Shown: positions 16,155-24,563 of the stretch, in pieces | Numbering within the stretch: the stretch's first letter is position 1 | Layout: every line of letters starts with the position of its first letter | NCBI RefSeq assembly: GCF_001403875.1 | Contig: NZ_LN884299.1 | Span: 1,302,117 to 1,366,116 of the forward strand | Source of the DNA: Paenibacillus ihumii | Lineage (GTDB): Bacteria; Bacillota; Bacilli; Paenibacillales; Paenibacillaceae | Length of the DNA stretch: 64,000 nucleotides | Direction: 5' to 3' | Notes under the pieces: generated by a model | What the model saw: only the letters and a program-made list of their open reading frames with translations | Databases searched by the model: none | Told to the model about the DNA's origin: nothing | Translations under genes and position numbers: made by a program

Positions 16155-17429
16155 GTGAAGCGTAGAAATCATTGGGTGCTTTTTGCAATCCTATTACTTG
16201 CTTTAATTAACTTGTCTCCAAGCAAGCAATCGACCCTTATTCGTAACGAGGAAGGCGTTATTCCGGAGCCCGTAACGCTTCCGAACCCAAAAGAGGTACA
16301 GGAGCCCAGGCATTTCCGGGTCGCCGTCCAAATGAATGAAGGAGAATTCCTGCGGTTGCAGCAGATGAACTATGAATATATGAATGAGCATGCGGATCAG
16401 GTGGAGCTGGTCAATTTGTCGGCCGATGCCTCGCCTTTTGATGTGCTGCGGCAATTTGAGCTGGGCGAATCGCCGGATGTCCTGCTGCTGGATAATGACT
16501 GGATACGCAAGTTCGCCTCCAGCGGTTACTTGATGCCTGCTGAGCGCTATTATTCGAGCCCTCTGTCTGGCGAAGTGCTGAGCGTTTCGCTAGGCCAGAA
16601 CGAATGGAACGGCTACATATGGGGAGTTCCTTTTGATATCGATCCTTATGTATTCGCATACAATCCCGATTTGATCAGAGAATTCGGATTTGAGCAGCCT
16701 CCGAAAACGGCCGATGACTGGGAGAAGCTCCTGGCCGCGTTCAAGAAGCAGAGCCGGGTACCCGCGCTTCTGGCCATTGATTTGAATGAGCCTTACGCTG
16801 CGCTGTCGCTGCTCTGGCAGCTTGGCGGAAATACGGGCGCAGACGGCTCATCTATTTTTGAAATCACGGAAGGAATGCGCCGCGGAATACGCAATATGGA
16901 GGATATTCGGCCCTATTTGCTGCGGTATTCCGCAGAAGCTTCGGCTGCACCTAACATATGGAAGCGGATGTACGACGGGGAGGTGGCGATTTGCCTTACC
17001 CGGGCGTCTGCAATGAGGGAGAGGCAGCATCCGCAGATGGAGGCCTTCATACCGGAGCCTGGAAATACGGGCAAAGCGATGTGGAGCTACGGGCGCAGCT
17101 TCGTGGTTTCCTCGAAGAGCTCAAACGCCCAAGCGGCCGGTGCCTGGATCGCTGAAATGGCTGCGTCCGGCAGGCAGCGGGAATGGCACGAAATAACAGG
17201 GAATTTACCTGTGTTGAAGTCGCTGTACTTTGAGTTCGAGAGAAATCAAATCCCGGCATGGGTACCGGCCTCGCTAATAGGCAGCAAACCGGATGCCCTG
17301 CCCGTCAGCAGCATGCTCCCCGAGCAAATGGAGCAATTTGCCCGGCATTCGGCTGATTTCATGAACAGCCGTTTAGGAGCTGAGCAGTATGCCAAAGAGA
17401 TTGCACAAATCGGCATAAAGTATAAGTGA
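16155..17429 (+). CDS. Extracellular solute-binding protein, membrane-anchored, without transporter partners
   Basis: About 424 residues, SBP_bac_1/8-like fold for sugars or oligosaccharides: HFRVAVQMNEGEFLRLQ, then SPDVLLLDNDWIRKFASSGYLMP, WNGYIWGVPFDIDPYVFAYNPDLIRE, and GGNTGADGSS. The start is hydrophobic (WVLFAILLLALINLSP) but has no lipobox Cys, so a non-lipid anchor or signal peptidase I site is expected. No permease or ATPase gene is beside it. The GTG at 16155 has AGAGGAAG 8 bases upstream; the longer frame from 16107 lacks a site. Possible roles are sensing or supplying a transporter encoded elsewhere; both are inference. Confidence 0.8.
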   Translation: MKRRNHWVLFAILLLALINLSPSKQSTLIRNEEGVIPEPVTLPNPKEVQEPRHFRVAVQMNEGEFLRLQQMNYEYMNEHADQVELVNLSADASPFDVLRQFELGESPDVLLLDNDWIRKFASSGYLMPAERYYSSPLSGEVLSVSLGQNEWNGYIWGVPFDIDPYVFAYNPDLIREFGFEQPPKTADDWEKLLAAFKKQSRVPALLAIDLNEPYAALSLLWQLGGNTGADGSSIFEITEGMRRGIRNMEDIRPYLLRYSAEASAAPNIWKRMYDGEVAICLTRASAMRERQHPQMEAFIPEPGNTGKAMWSYGRSFVVSSKSSNAQAAGAWIAEMAASGRQREWHEITGNLPVLKSLYFEFERNQIPAWVPASLIGSKPDALPVSSMLPEQMEQFARHSADFMNSRLGAEQYAKEIAQIGIKYK

Positions 17430-17440
17430 ACATACAGCAA

Positions 17441-17463
17441 AGAAGCTCTCTATAAAGAGAGCT
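17441..17463. terminator. Convergent hairpin shared by two genes
   Basis: AAGCTCTCT pairs with AGAGAGCTT around ATAA. The stop codon of the minus-strand coiled-coil gene is inside it, and the plus-strand binding protein ends 12 bases before it. T-tracts are weak on both sides. Confidence 0.5.
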
Positions 17464-18541
17464 TCAGCTTCACGGTCAAGGTTCCCTTCTGAATGACAGC
17501 CTCGTCGGCCTTCACGAAGGGAACTATTTGTTGTGGATAAAAGCCGAGATCAAAGCCTTTCTCCAGCTCCATGCGCGTTGTGTCCGGCAGCTCCAGGCCG
17601 TTAAAAACGAGCCGGTCTACATGGAATACTATGGCGTTCTGCGGCTCGTTCTCTACGGTGTAATGGCCTTCAACCCGCAGATTGAGACCCTCCCGGCTTC
17701 CCGTAGCGACAATTTTCCCCTCTTCGAAGATGAATGCCATATTGCTGAGCAGCTTATTTTTACCGTGCAGAAAGGCATTCAAATCTTCTTCGCGGATTAC
17801 AAGCACATAGCCCCCATTCTCGGAGACCAGGCTGTCTTGATGGTCCTTCAGAAAATCCTGAAAATCCATCATTGCGGAGGCAAGGGCGCTAAAATAGCGG
17901 CGAACCTCGTGCAATCCAACATTCTCCCAATACGTCGTCAGTTCCTCTATCATGGCCCGAAGATGCTCAGGATCGGCGCTTGCACCGAGCTTTCCGTCCA
18001 CGCTCCGCTGCAGCTCCATTACACGCTCACGCTGCTTTAGCAAATTATCCTTCATTTGCTCGAGCTCGTTTGACAATGCTGTTAGCTGCTTTCTTGACTT
18101 GTTCAGCTTTGTCAGATCGTTCCGGTATGATGCTAGCACATCACGGTCCCTCTCCATGATCAGTTGATAATAATCCAATACTGTAAAAAAGTCCTTCCAG
18201 CTGTTGACGGACAGCAGAGCGGTGAGCAAATCCTCGCGTTCTCCCATATAATAGGCTCTGAGCCTGACCCCGGCACGTTCTTGGCTGATCCGCATTTGCC
18301 CTTCCTTCTCGGCAAGCTCCCCGGACAATTTGCGTATGGAGCGCCCGGTTTCCTGTTGCTTGTGTTCAATTCTGGCGATTTCCCGGTCAATTTCTACAAT
18401 GGACAAGCTCTTCTCCAAAATTTCCTGTTCCTCTTCCGACATCGGGAATGCGCGAGCGGAGGAGAGAGGGAAGACTGCGGCAAAAAATAACGACACGATA
18501 AGTACGCAAGAGGAGCAGAAGGATATGATACGTCTGTTCAA
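17450..18541 (-). CDS. Secreted coiled-coil protein (PcsB/YvcE-type N-terminal coil, no hydrolase domain)
   Basis: 363 residues. A signal peptide (ISFCSSCVLIVSLFFAAVFPLSSARA) precedes a long coiled coil at about 35-190 (EEEQEILEKSL, IEHKQQETGRSIRKLSGELAEKEGQ, LTALSNELEQMKDN), with the VRLRAYYMGEREDLLTALLSVNSWKDFF stretch that is typical of the N-terminal coils of PcsB and CwlO-like hydrolases. The C-terminal half (200-363) is a beta-rich domain (YVLVIREEDLNAFL, VEGHYTVENEP, FDLGFYPQQIVPFVKADEAVI) rather than NlpC/P60 or CHAP. The TTG start at 18541 follows GGAGAGGAACGCTC. The function is unknown; it may regulate an envelope hydrolase. Confidence 0.75.
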   Translation of the reverse strand: MNRRIISFCSSCVLIVSLFFAAVFPLSSARAFPMSEEEQEILEKSLSIVEIDREIARIEHKQQETGRSIRKLSGELAEKEGQMRISQERAGVRLRAYYMGEREDLLTALLSVNSWKDFFTVLDYYQLIMERDRDVLASYRNDLTKLNKSRKQLTALSNELEQMKDNLLKQRERVMELQRSVDGKLGASADPEHLRAMIEELTTYWENVGLHEVRRYFSALASAMMDFQDFLKDHQDSLVSENGGYVLVIREEDLNAFLHGKNKLLSNMAFIFEEGKIVATGSREGLNLRVEGHYTVENEPQNAIVFHVDRLVFNGLELPDTTRMELEKGFDLGFYPQQIVPFVKADEAVIQKGTLTVKLKLSL

Positions 18542-18664
18542 GAGCGTTCCTCTCCTTGGGTTGATCTATAAATATATATGATAGCAGGACAAGAAATAGC
18601 AGGGATAGTACAAATATTCAAATATCCCTAGCCGCCTCCGGGATTTCGAAGGTATTCCTTAACG

Positions 18665-18699
18665 AAAAAAGGGCGCTCGGCCTCGGCCGAATCGCCCTT
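18665..18699 (-). terminator. Terminator of the DUF2626-like gene
   Basis: Read on the minus strand, AAGGGCG pairs with CGCCCTT, with an inner TCGGC/GCCGA helix, then TTTTTT. It sits 46 bases beyond the stop of the minus-strand gene ending at 18745. Confidence 0.85.
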
Positions 18700-18744
18700 G
18701 ATTGAAAGAGTGAGTTGATCCTACTCGTTCATCACATCTATAGA

Positions 18745-18981
18745 TTAGAGAGGCAATCCCATCTGGAAAACCGTCCAGTAACTGAAGCCTGTGAAGGCGA
18801 CAATCATGTATCCCCAGAAAAGCAGGATATACGTTCTCTCCGTAAACTTCAAGTAACCAAAAATAACGAAAAAAGCCGTTTGCAGGAAAAATAGCAGGGC
18901 CATTTCGATATGGTTACCGGCAAAAGCCATTAGTCCAATCGTTAGTGTGAAGAAGCCAAGGACGCGGTACATGCGTGCCAC
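18745..18981 (-). CDS. DUF2626-like small membrane protein
   Basis: 78 residues with three hydrophobic segments. MARMYRVLGFFTLTIGLMAF at the start, ALLFFLQTAFFVIFGYLKFTERTYI in the middle, and YWTVF near the end match the DUF2626 family of Bacilli as I remember it; function unknown. The GTG start at 18981 follows GAAAGGGGGA. It has a strong promoter and its own terminator, so it is expressed alone. Confidence 0.75.
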   Translation of the reverse strand: MARMYRVLGFFTLTIGLMAFAGNHIEMALLFFLQTAFFVIFGYLKFTERTYILLFWGYMIVAFTGFSYWTVFQMGLPL

Positions 18982-19032
18982 AAATAAGTCCCCCTTTCGT
19001 ATGTATCGGCGACATCCAATTTTCTATACCTC

Positions 19033-19061
19033 ATTATACCCGTAACCCTAACAACTGTAAA
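19033..19061 (-). promoter_or_regulatory. Sigma-A promoter of the DUF2626-like gene
   Basis: On the minus strand TTTACA, 17-base spacer, TATAAT. In window coordinates the -10 is 19033-19038 and the -35 is 19056-19061. Confidence 0.8.
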
Positions 19062-19113
19062 CGAAAAGTCATGAAAGTTTAACGATTGTTTCCCAAGCAA
19101 GTGATTTCGGTTA

Positions 19114-19171
19114 TAGGAGGTCCAATTTTCGAGATGTCAGAAAGCAGCCGCTGGGGAGTCTGAACCTCCTA
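19114..19171 (+). other. Inverted repeat that buries a perfect ribosome site
   Basis: TAGGAGGT at 19114-19121 is complementary to ACCTCCTA at 19164-19171, with a smaller TCAGA/TCTGA pair inside. The first arm is an ideal Shine-Dalgarno sequence, followed by ATG at 19135 and a 9-codon frame. A second such site, GAGGAGGT directly joined to ATG (19249), opens a 10-codon frame. The 430 bases between 18982 and 19411 hold these signals and no larger gene. Confidence 0.5.
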
Positions 19172-19411
19172 ATACCGGAAAAAAAGCAGCTGAGAAAACA
19201 GCCTGTCTGCAGGGAAGTATATCGGAGGATGTTTTTCTTGTGAGGAGGTATGACAGCCCTTTATTTTGGACATACAAAATAGTATCAAATAGATTCTATG
19301 AACTCTATGAGAGGCATAGGATGGAATATGAAGCTTTTTTACCGATACACCGGCCCGGAATCGTGCCCGGAGGACGGTTATATTAGGATGTCGTTAGGAG
19401 GTTTTTATAGC

Positions 19412-20065
19412 ATGACAGCTGTGAGACAAGATGCATGGAGCGCGGAGGATGATTTGATTCTGGCCGAGGTAACCTTGCGCCATATCCGCGAAGGAAGTAC
19501 CCAACTGACTGCATTTGAAGAGGTGGGAGAACGTATCGGGAGAACGGCGGCCGCCTGCGGCTTCCGCTGGAACAGCTGCGTTCGCAAAAAGTACGAGGCG
19601 GCGATCAGCATCGCCAAAGCGCAGCGGCAAAAACGGAACTATATGAAAAAACAGGGATCGATCCCGAGTCATTCATCGATCGCTTCCTTGGCTTCTGTAG
19701 ATCTGGAAGAGGGAATCTATAAAAGTGAAGGCGTAACGGAAGAGACGATTTCCATCGATGCGGTTATCCGGTTCTTGCGGGGGTGGAAGAATACGGTTCA
19801 GGAAACAAGCAGATATGTGAAGCAATTGGAGAAAGAGCTTCGCGAGAAGGATGAAGAACTGGCTGCGCTTCGTGAAGAAAAGGAGCGTTTGTCTGATCAG
19901 GTCAATGAAGTGCAAACCGACTACCGCGTCGTTAACGATGATTATAAGGCGCTGATTCAAATTATGGATCGGGCTCGCAGGCTGGCATTCCTGAACGAAG
20001 AGGATGAAGAGCTGAAAACAAGATTCAAAATGGATGCGAACGGCAACCTTGAACGAATCGAATGA
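19412..20065 (+). CDS. ylbO: RsfA/YlbO-family sporulation transcription factor
   Basis: 217 residues. The N-terminal Myb/SANT-like domain (WSAEDDLILAEVTLRHIREGSTQLTAFEEVGERIGRTAAACGFRWNS) is the DNA-binding part of RsfA/YlbO proteins, which tune sigma-F or sigma-E dependent genes. A long coiled coil fills about 125-195 (QETSRYVKQLEKELREKDEELAALREEKERL). The frame is open from 19298, but the ATG at 19412 has TAGGAGGT 9 bases upstream and begins the conserved domain. In B. subtilis ylbO lies close to panE (ylbQ), as it does here, which favours YlbO over RsfA. Confidence 0.85.
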   Translation: MTAVRQDAWSAEDDLILAEVTLRHIREGSTQLTAFEEVGERIGRTAAACGFRWNSCVRKKYEAAISIAKAQRQKRNYMKKQGSIPSHSSIASLASVDLEEGIYKSEGVTEETISIDAVIRFLRGWKNTVQETSRYVKQLEKELREKDEELAALREEKERLSDQVNEVQTDYRVVNDDYKALIQIMDRARRLAFLNEEDEELKTRFKMDANGNLERIE

Positions 20066-20085
20066 AATAGTCCGAGACTGAAATT

Positions 20086-20119
20086 GAAATTCCGGCATCT
20101 TTGATGCCGGAATTTCTTT
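20086..20119 (+). terminator. Terminator of ylbO
   Basis: A perfect 14-base-pair stem GAAATTCCGGCATC (20086-20099) with its complement at 20103-20116, 3-base loop, then TTTG. Confidence 0.9.
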
Positions 20120-20180
20120 GTGCTGCACAGGTAAGGTCTGGTATAAAGGAAATAACAGTAACACGAAAAGGGTGGACAAA

Positions 20181-21137
20181 ATGAAAGTTGAAATCGTTGG
20201 AGCGGGTGCGCTCGGTTTGCTATTCGGAGGCAAGTTGGCTAGTTCCGGGGAGGAGGTCAGATTCTGGACAAAATCGGAGGAACAGGCCAGGCTGTTGGCT
20301 GAGGAAGGAATTCTCCTGCAGGAAGGAGAGAACGGAGCCCCTGCCATTATATCTGGTCTTGCCGCCTATCCGCTTCAAAAGGCTGCGTCCCGCTGCATAG
20401 GGCAAGAAAATCCGGATTGGGTGCTGGTGGCGGCGAAGCAGCATCATATCGATAACGCGTTGGTTAGCGCCATTGGGCCGCTATTAGGCGAAGGCACACA
20501 AATATTATGCTTTCAGAATGGGATCGGGCATTTGGAGCTTCTGGCTAAAGCTTTTCCGGGGACAGGGGTGTATGCAGCCATTACGACTGAAGGAGCGAAG
20601 CGGCCCAGTATCCGGCACGTGATTCGTTCGGGGAAAGGGACGACCTCTATCGGCCTGTCTGCAAAAGAGGGGGAAAAGGCGGATTTATACTCAAAAAATG
20701 CGGCTGAAAAATTAATTGTCGCCCTTGAAACGGCAGGATTTTCCGCTCATCTGTCGAAAGACATCGATAGGGAAATTTATAGAAAACTGCTTATTAATGC
20801 GGCAATTAATCCGCTTACCGCGATTTGGCGCATTTCGAACGGGGAATTGCTGGAGAAGGCGGAGCGAAGACTGCTGCTGAAGCAGCTTTGCGAGGAGGCT
20901 TTAGCGGTTTATGCTGCGGAGGGCATCGTGTTCGAGGGAGATGCCTATGACGCTGTGGCTGAGGTATGCCGCCTGACGTCAAGCAATATGTCCTCGATGC
21001 TGAAGGATGTTCTGCAAGGAACGCCAACGGAAATTGATTATATCAACGGACGGCTTGTAGAGATGGCCAAGCAGACCGGGACCCCGGTTCCCGGACATGA
21101 AACCGTGTGGCGTCTCATCCGTGGATTCCATCAATAA
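20181..21137 (+). CDS. panE: 2-dehydropantoate 2-reductase (ketopantoate reductase)
   Basis: 318 residues. It reduces ketopantoate to pantoate with NADPH in the pantothenate/CoA pathway. The NADP site is at the start: KVEIVGAGALGLLFGGKLA (GxGxxG type). The catalytic region has LVAAKQHHIDNAL (the conserved Lys), then DIDREIYRKLLINAAINPLTAI with the conserved Lys and Asn, and the C-terminal EIDYINGRLVEMAKQTGTPVPGHETV. The ATG at 20181 follows AGGGTGG; the frame extends to 20118 without a site. B. subtilis ylbQ occupies the same position. Confidence 0.93.
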   Translation: MKVEIVGAGALGLLFGGKLASSGEEVRFWTKSEEQARLLAEEGILLQEGENGAPAIISGLAAYPLQKAASRCIGQENPDWVLVAAKQHHIDNALVSAIGPLLGEGTQILCFQNGIGHLELLAKAFPGTGVYAAITTEGAKRPSIRHVIRSGKGTTSIGLSAKEGEKADLYSKNAAEKLIVALETAGFSAHLSKDIDREIYRKLLINAAINPLTAIWRISNGELLEKAERRLLLKQLCEEALAVYAAEGIVFEGDAYDAVAEVCRLTSSNMSSMLKDVLQGTPTEIDYINGRLVEMAKQTGTPVPGHETVWRLIRGFHQ

Positions 21138-21210
21138 TATTCCAAATTTTGGGAGGTAAAACGAAAATTTAATTAATGCATTTTGATGCAATTTTGCAGG
21201 AGGTGGAACT

Positions 21211-21594
21211 ATGAGCTTTTTGAGTAACACTTTAGCTGTTCTCGGCATTTTACCGATCATTCCATTTATGCTCGTTTATTTTATTCATTATTATGTGAAA
21301 AAAGATAAAAAAACGGCTCTGCTTCTTGCGATGGATGTAACGACGGTATTTCTAATCTTAGCGGCTGCGGCCCTGTTCAATATCGTGTTTAATTCCGGAT
21401 TCGGGATCTATCTGATCCTTCTTGTGCTGCTTATCGCTGCAGGGCTGATCGGCGGCGCGCAGAATCGCCTGAAGGGAAGGGTCGATGTCAGACGGCTGCT
21501 TCGCGCCGTATGGAGACTTGCCTTCGCCGGAACAGGAGCTGCCTATATCCTGTTATTCCTGATCAGCTTTATTACATATATTACGGCAGTTTAA
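21211..21594 (+). CDS. DUF3397-like membrane protein
   Basis: 127 residues with four hydrophobic segments and short polar loops: LAVLGILPIIPFMLVYFIHYY, then KKDKKTALLLAMDVTTVFLILAAAALFNIVF, IYLILLVLLIAAGLIGGAQ, and a final LAFAGTGAAYILLFLISFITYI. This matches DUF3397 proteins, which often lie next to panE or bshC in Bacilli. Function unknown. The start at 21211 follows AGGAGGTGGAACT. Confidence 0.7.
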   Translation: MSFLSNTLAVLGILPIIPFMLVYFIHYYVKKDKKTALLLAMDVTTVFLILAAAALFNIVFNSGFGIYLILLVLLIAAGLIGGAQNRLKGRVDVRRLLRAVWRLAFAGTGAAYILLFLISFITYITAV

Positions 21595-21723
21595 TTTACA
21601 ACAACTTATATATACGTTATTCTCCTTAACTTTTGCGGTCAAAAATCGGGCATAGTCTGATGCCAATAATGTGAAAACGACTATTTTGTTAAGAAACTGC
21701 AAAGGATTTTATTAACAATAGTT

Positions 21724-21738
21724 CAATTTCTGAAATTA
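21724..21738 (+). promoter_or_regulatory. CodY-like palindrome upstream of oppA
   Basis: The 13-base palindrome AATTTCTGAAATT lies 5 bases upstream of the oppA -35 box. It agrees with the CodY consensus AATTTTCWGAAAATT at 11 of 15 positions. CodY represses peptide permeases in many Firmicutes, so control by amino acid and GTP supply is plausible. With 4 mismatches this remains a candidate. Confidence 0.4.
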
Positions 21739-21742
21739 TGTA

Positions 21743-21771
21743 TTGGATTTTTTGACCGGTGGTTGTATAAT
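21743..21771 (+). promoter_or_regulatory. Sigma-A promoter of the opp operon
   Basis: TTGGAT (21743-21748), 17-base spacer, TATAAT (21766-21771). It lies 42 bases before the oppA start. Confidence 0.75.
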
Positions 21772-21813
21772 CTAAAAACATATACCACAAAATTTTAAGG
21801 GGGATATTGCTAG

Positions 21814-23448
21814 ATGAAGAAGAAAAAGAGCCTTTTGCTTCTTTTGACACTGGTATTGGCGCTCAGCACGCTGCTAGCTGCCTGCGGATCCAGTCAAAAA
21901 GGCGACGACGGAACGTTTAGAGTCAATTTGAGCGCCGAACCTCCAACATTCGACCCTGCCATGGCACAAGATAGCCAAGCCAACACTGTCCTCAAAACGA
22001 TGTACGAAGGCCTGACCCGAATGAACGAGGATGGACAACCTATTCCGGCCGCAGCGGAAGAATGGGACGTGGACGGCACGAAGTATACATTCAAACTTCG
22101 TAAAGATGCGAAATGGAGCAACGGCGACCCTGTAACAGCACATGATTTCGTGTTCGCTTGGGAGCGCGTTCTGAGCCCGGAAACACAACCGGCACCACCT
22201 TATGCATATCAACTGTACTACTTGAAAAATGCTCAAGAATATAATGAAGGAAAAATTACCGATTTCAGTCAAGTCGGCGTAAAAGCAGCGGATGACTACA
22301 CTTTGGAAGTTGAACTCGTAGCACCAACGCCTTATTTCCTTGGATTGACTTCCTTTTATACGTTCTACCCTGTTCACCAATCCGTTAAGGACGATGCGAA
22401 ATGGGCGGTAGATGCAAACAAAATGATCGTTAATGGCGCGTTTACATTGACAAGTTGGGTTAAAGGCCAAACGATTGAAGTGACTAAGAACGAAAATTAT
22501 TGGGATAAAGACAACATCAAGTTGAACAAAATCAAAATGTCCCTTGTAAATAGCGGTGCAACCGAGCTTACGAGCTACAGAAACAATGAACTGGATCGTG
22601 CAGGACATCCGAACGGTGAAATTCCTACCGATCAGATTCCAGTTGTCCAAAAGGAACTGAAAGACGAGTATAAAGTTCATAACATTGCAAGTACCTACTA
22701 CTATCAATTCAATTTGACAGCCAAGCCGTTCGATAATGCTAAGATCCGCAAAGCATTCGCCATGTCCATCGATCGTCAAACCATCGTTGACAAGATAACC
22801 CTTGGCGGACAAGCTCCAGCATTCGGATTCATTCCTCCACGTATTAACGGGGTAAACGATGAATTCCGCAATGAGAACAAAGATGATTATTTTACGGAAA
22901 ATGTAGAGGAAGCCAAAAAGCTTCTTGAAGAAGGCATGAAAGAAGAAGGTTACACGACACTGCCTGAAATTACACTGATTTACAACTCTAGCGAAGCCCA
23001 TAAGAAATTGGCTCTTGCTGTAGCTGATATGTGGAAGAACAATCTTGGCGTTGACGTAAAAACGGAAAACCAAGAGTGGGCCGTGTTTATCGAGAACCGT
23101 AAAAATCTGAACTATCAAATTGCACGTGCCGGCTGGAGCGCAGACTATAACGATCCGATGACCTTCATCGATTTGTGGACCTCCAACAGCGGCAACAATG
23201 ACATTGGCTTCAAGAACGAGGAATACGACAAGCTGGTCGCTGAAACCAAAGTATTGGAAGATAACGTAAAACGTAACGAGAACTTGCGAAAAGCGGAAGA
23301 AATCCTCATTAAAGACACCATGGCTATTTTGCCGGTTTACTACTACACGAACGTTGCGGTAGAGAAACCATGGCTCAAAGGCGTATCGCTTGATTTTAGC
23401 GGTGCGATCGACTATAGCCGCGCTTACTTTACCGACGAGCGCAAGTAA
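21814..23448 (+). CDS. oppA: Oligopeptide ABC transporter, substrate-binding lipoprotein OppA
   Basis: 544 residues, SBP_bac_5 family. The lipoprotein signal ends in LLAAC with Cys24 as the lipid site. Family motifs include FRVNLSAEPPTFDPAMAQ, YEGLTRMNEDGQPIPAAAEEW, FKLRKDAKWSNGDPVTAHDFVFAWERVL, and FDNAKIRKAFAMSIDR. It captures peptides outside the cell for OppBC. Codon use is richer in A/T than its neighbours, as often seen for abundant binding proteins. It has its own terminator before oppB, so it can be made in excess over the membrane parts. The ATG at 21814 follows AAGGGGGATATTGCTAG. Confidence 0.95.
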   Translation: MKKKKSLLLLLTLVLALSTLLAACGSSQKGDDGTFRVNLSAEPPTFDPAMAQDSQANTVLKTMYEGLTRMNEDGQPIPAAAEEWDVDGTKYTFKLRKDAKWSNGDPVTAHDFVFAWERVLSPETQPAPPYAYQLYYLKNAQEYNEGKITDFSQVGVKAADDYTLEVELVAPTPYFLGLTSFYTFYPVHQSVKDDAKWAVDANKMIVNGAFTLTSWVKGQTIEVTKNENYWDKDNIKLNKIKMSLVNSGATELTSYRNNELDRAGHPNGEIPTDQIPVVQKELKDEYKVHNIASTYYYQFNLTAKPFDNAKIRKAFAMSIDRQTIVDKITLGGQAPAFGFIPPRINGVNDEFRNENKDDYFTENVEEAKKLLEEGMKEEGYTTLPEITLIYNSSEAHKKLALAVADMWKNNLGVDVKTENQEWAVFIENRKNLNYQIARAGWSADYNDPMTFIDLWTSNSGNNDIGFKNEEYDKLVAETKVLEDNVKRNENLRKAEEILIKDTMAILPVYYYTNVAVEKPWLKGVSLDFSGAIDYSRAYFTDERK

Positions 23449-23463
23449 TTTGAATAGCTGCAC

Positions 23464-23505
23464 CGGGATATATATGTAGGTATTCCATATATATCCCGTT
23501 TTTTT
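23464..23505 (+). terminator. Terminator between oppA and oppB
   Basis: A perfect 13-base-pair stem CGGGATATATATG (23464-23476) with 23486-23498, followed by TTTTTTT. Readthrough, or the weak promoter TTGAAT-17-TATCCT at 23554-23582, would be needed to express oppBCDF. Confidence 0.9.
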
Positions 23506-23627
23506 GTATTCGGTCAGGAAACTTCCAAGAATGACGTACTTATGGCAATTATATTGAATAGACATTGTGAAATAGTTATCCTAAAATCGATTTATGTCGA
23601 AAATTATCAAAGGAGGTGCTAACGGGC

Positions 23628-24560
23628 ATGGTTCGTTATATTGCCAATAAGTTTTTTTATATGTTGCTTTCGTTGTTTATTCTAATCTCGGCCACCTTCT
23701 TTCTGATGCAAGCAATTCCCGGGGATCCATTAACCTCAGAGAAGCAGGTGCCGCCTGCGATTCAAGAGCGACTTCGTGAACAATTAGGTTTGGATAAGCC
23801 CGTTTATCAGCAATATGTTAAATATTTAGGAAACGTCGTTCAAGGGGACTTTGGGATTTCGATGAAGAAGATCAATCAGGATGTCTCTTCCATTATCGGT
23901 CAGACGTTCTCCACTTCATTGAAACTCGGATTGGTTGCTATCATCGTAGCTGTTATCGTTGGCGTCTTGCTTGGAATGCTGGCAGCGCTGTATCATCGCA
24001 AGCTGATCGATAACGTGGCGATGGTGTTAGCGGTGCTTGGCATTGCTGTGCCCAGCTTCGTCGTAGCCACTCTATTGCAATACGTCTTTGCTTCCAAGCT
24101 CGGATGGCTGCCTACGATGGGCTTTAATGGGCCGCTGTTCTATGTCCTGCCGGTTGCCGCGTTGACGGCACAGCCGATCGCGTTCATCGCCCGCTTGACC
24201 CGTTCGAGTATGCTGGAGGTGCTGCATGCCGATTACATCAAGACGGCTAAAGCGAAGGGGCTGGGCTGGATGGCCATTCTGTTCCGTCACGTCATTCGCA
24301 ACGGGATTATGCCGGTTGTCACTTATTTAGGCCCGATGACGGCCAATATCGTTACCGGTTCCGTTGTTATCGAGCAAATTTTCGGAATCGGCGGTATTGG
24401 GAAGCAGTTCGTTGAGGCCATTAGCACCCGCGATTATCCGGTCATTATGGGGATTACGATTTTCTATGGAATCCTGCTGATGCTGGCCCGCTTTATTACG
24501 GATATCATTTACGTGTTTGTAGATCCCCGCATTAAACTCAATAAAGGAAAGGAGGGGTAA
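23628..24560 (+). CDS. oppB: Oligopeptide ABC transporter permease OppB
   Basis: 310 residues, six membrane helices. N-terminal MVRYIANKFFYMLLSLFILISATFFLMQAIPGDPL is typical of OppB/DppB. The ATPase-contacting EAA loop is at about 205-225 (EVLHADYIKTAKAKGLGW) and the closing region is VVIEQIFGIGGIGKQFVEAISTRDYPVIMGI. It forms the channel with OppC. The ATG at 23628 has a perfect AGGAGGTG 9 bases upstream; an upstream in-frame start at 23616 would place the codon inside the ribosome site. Confidence 0.95.
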   Translation: MVRYIANKFFYMLLSLFILISATFFLMQAIPGDPLTSEKQVPPAIQERLREQLGLDKPVYQQYVKYLGNVVQGDFGISMKKINQDVSSIIGQTFSTSLKLGLVAIIVAVIVGVLLGMLAALYHRKLIDNVAMVLAVLGIAVPSFVVATLLQYVFASKLGWLPTMGFNGPLFYVLPVAALTAQPIAFIARLTRSSMLEVLHADYIKTAKAKGLGWMAILFRHVIRNGIMPVVTYLGPMTANIVTGSVVIEQIFGIGGIGKQFVEAISTRDYPVIMGITIFYGILLMLARFITDIIYVFVDPRIKLNKGKEG

Positions 24561-24563
24561 CGG

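Noticed and set aside
21874-23565. A 563-residue open frame on the minus strand opposite oppA
   Set aside because: It has no ribosome site, covers a terminator, and mirrors the oppA codon pattern. OppA is certain from its lipobox and family motifs.
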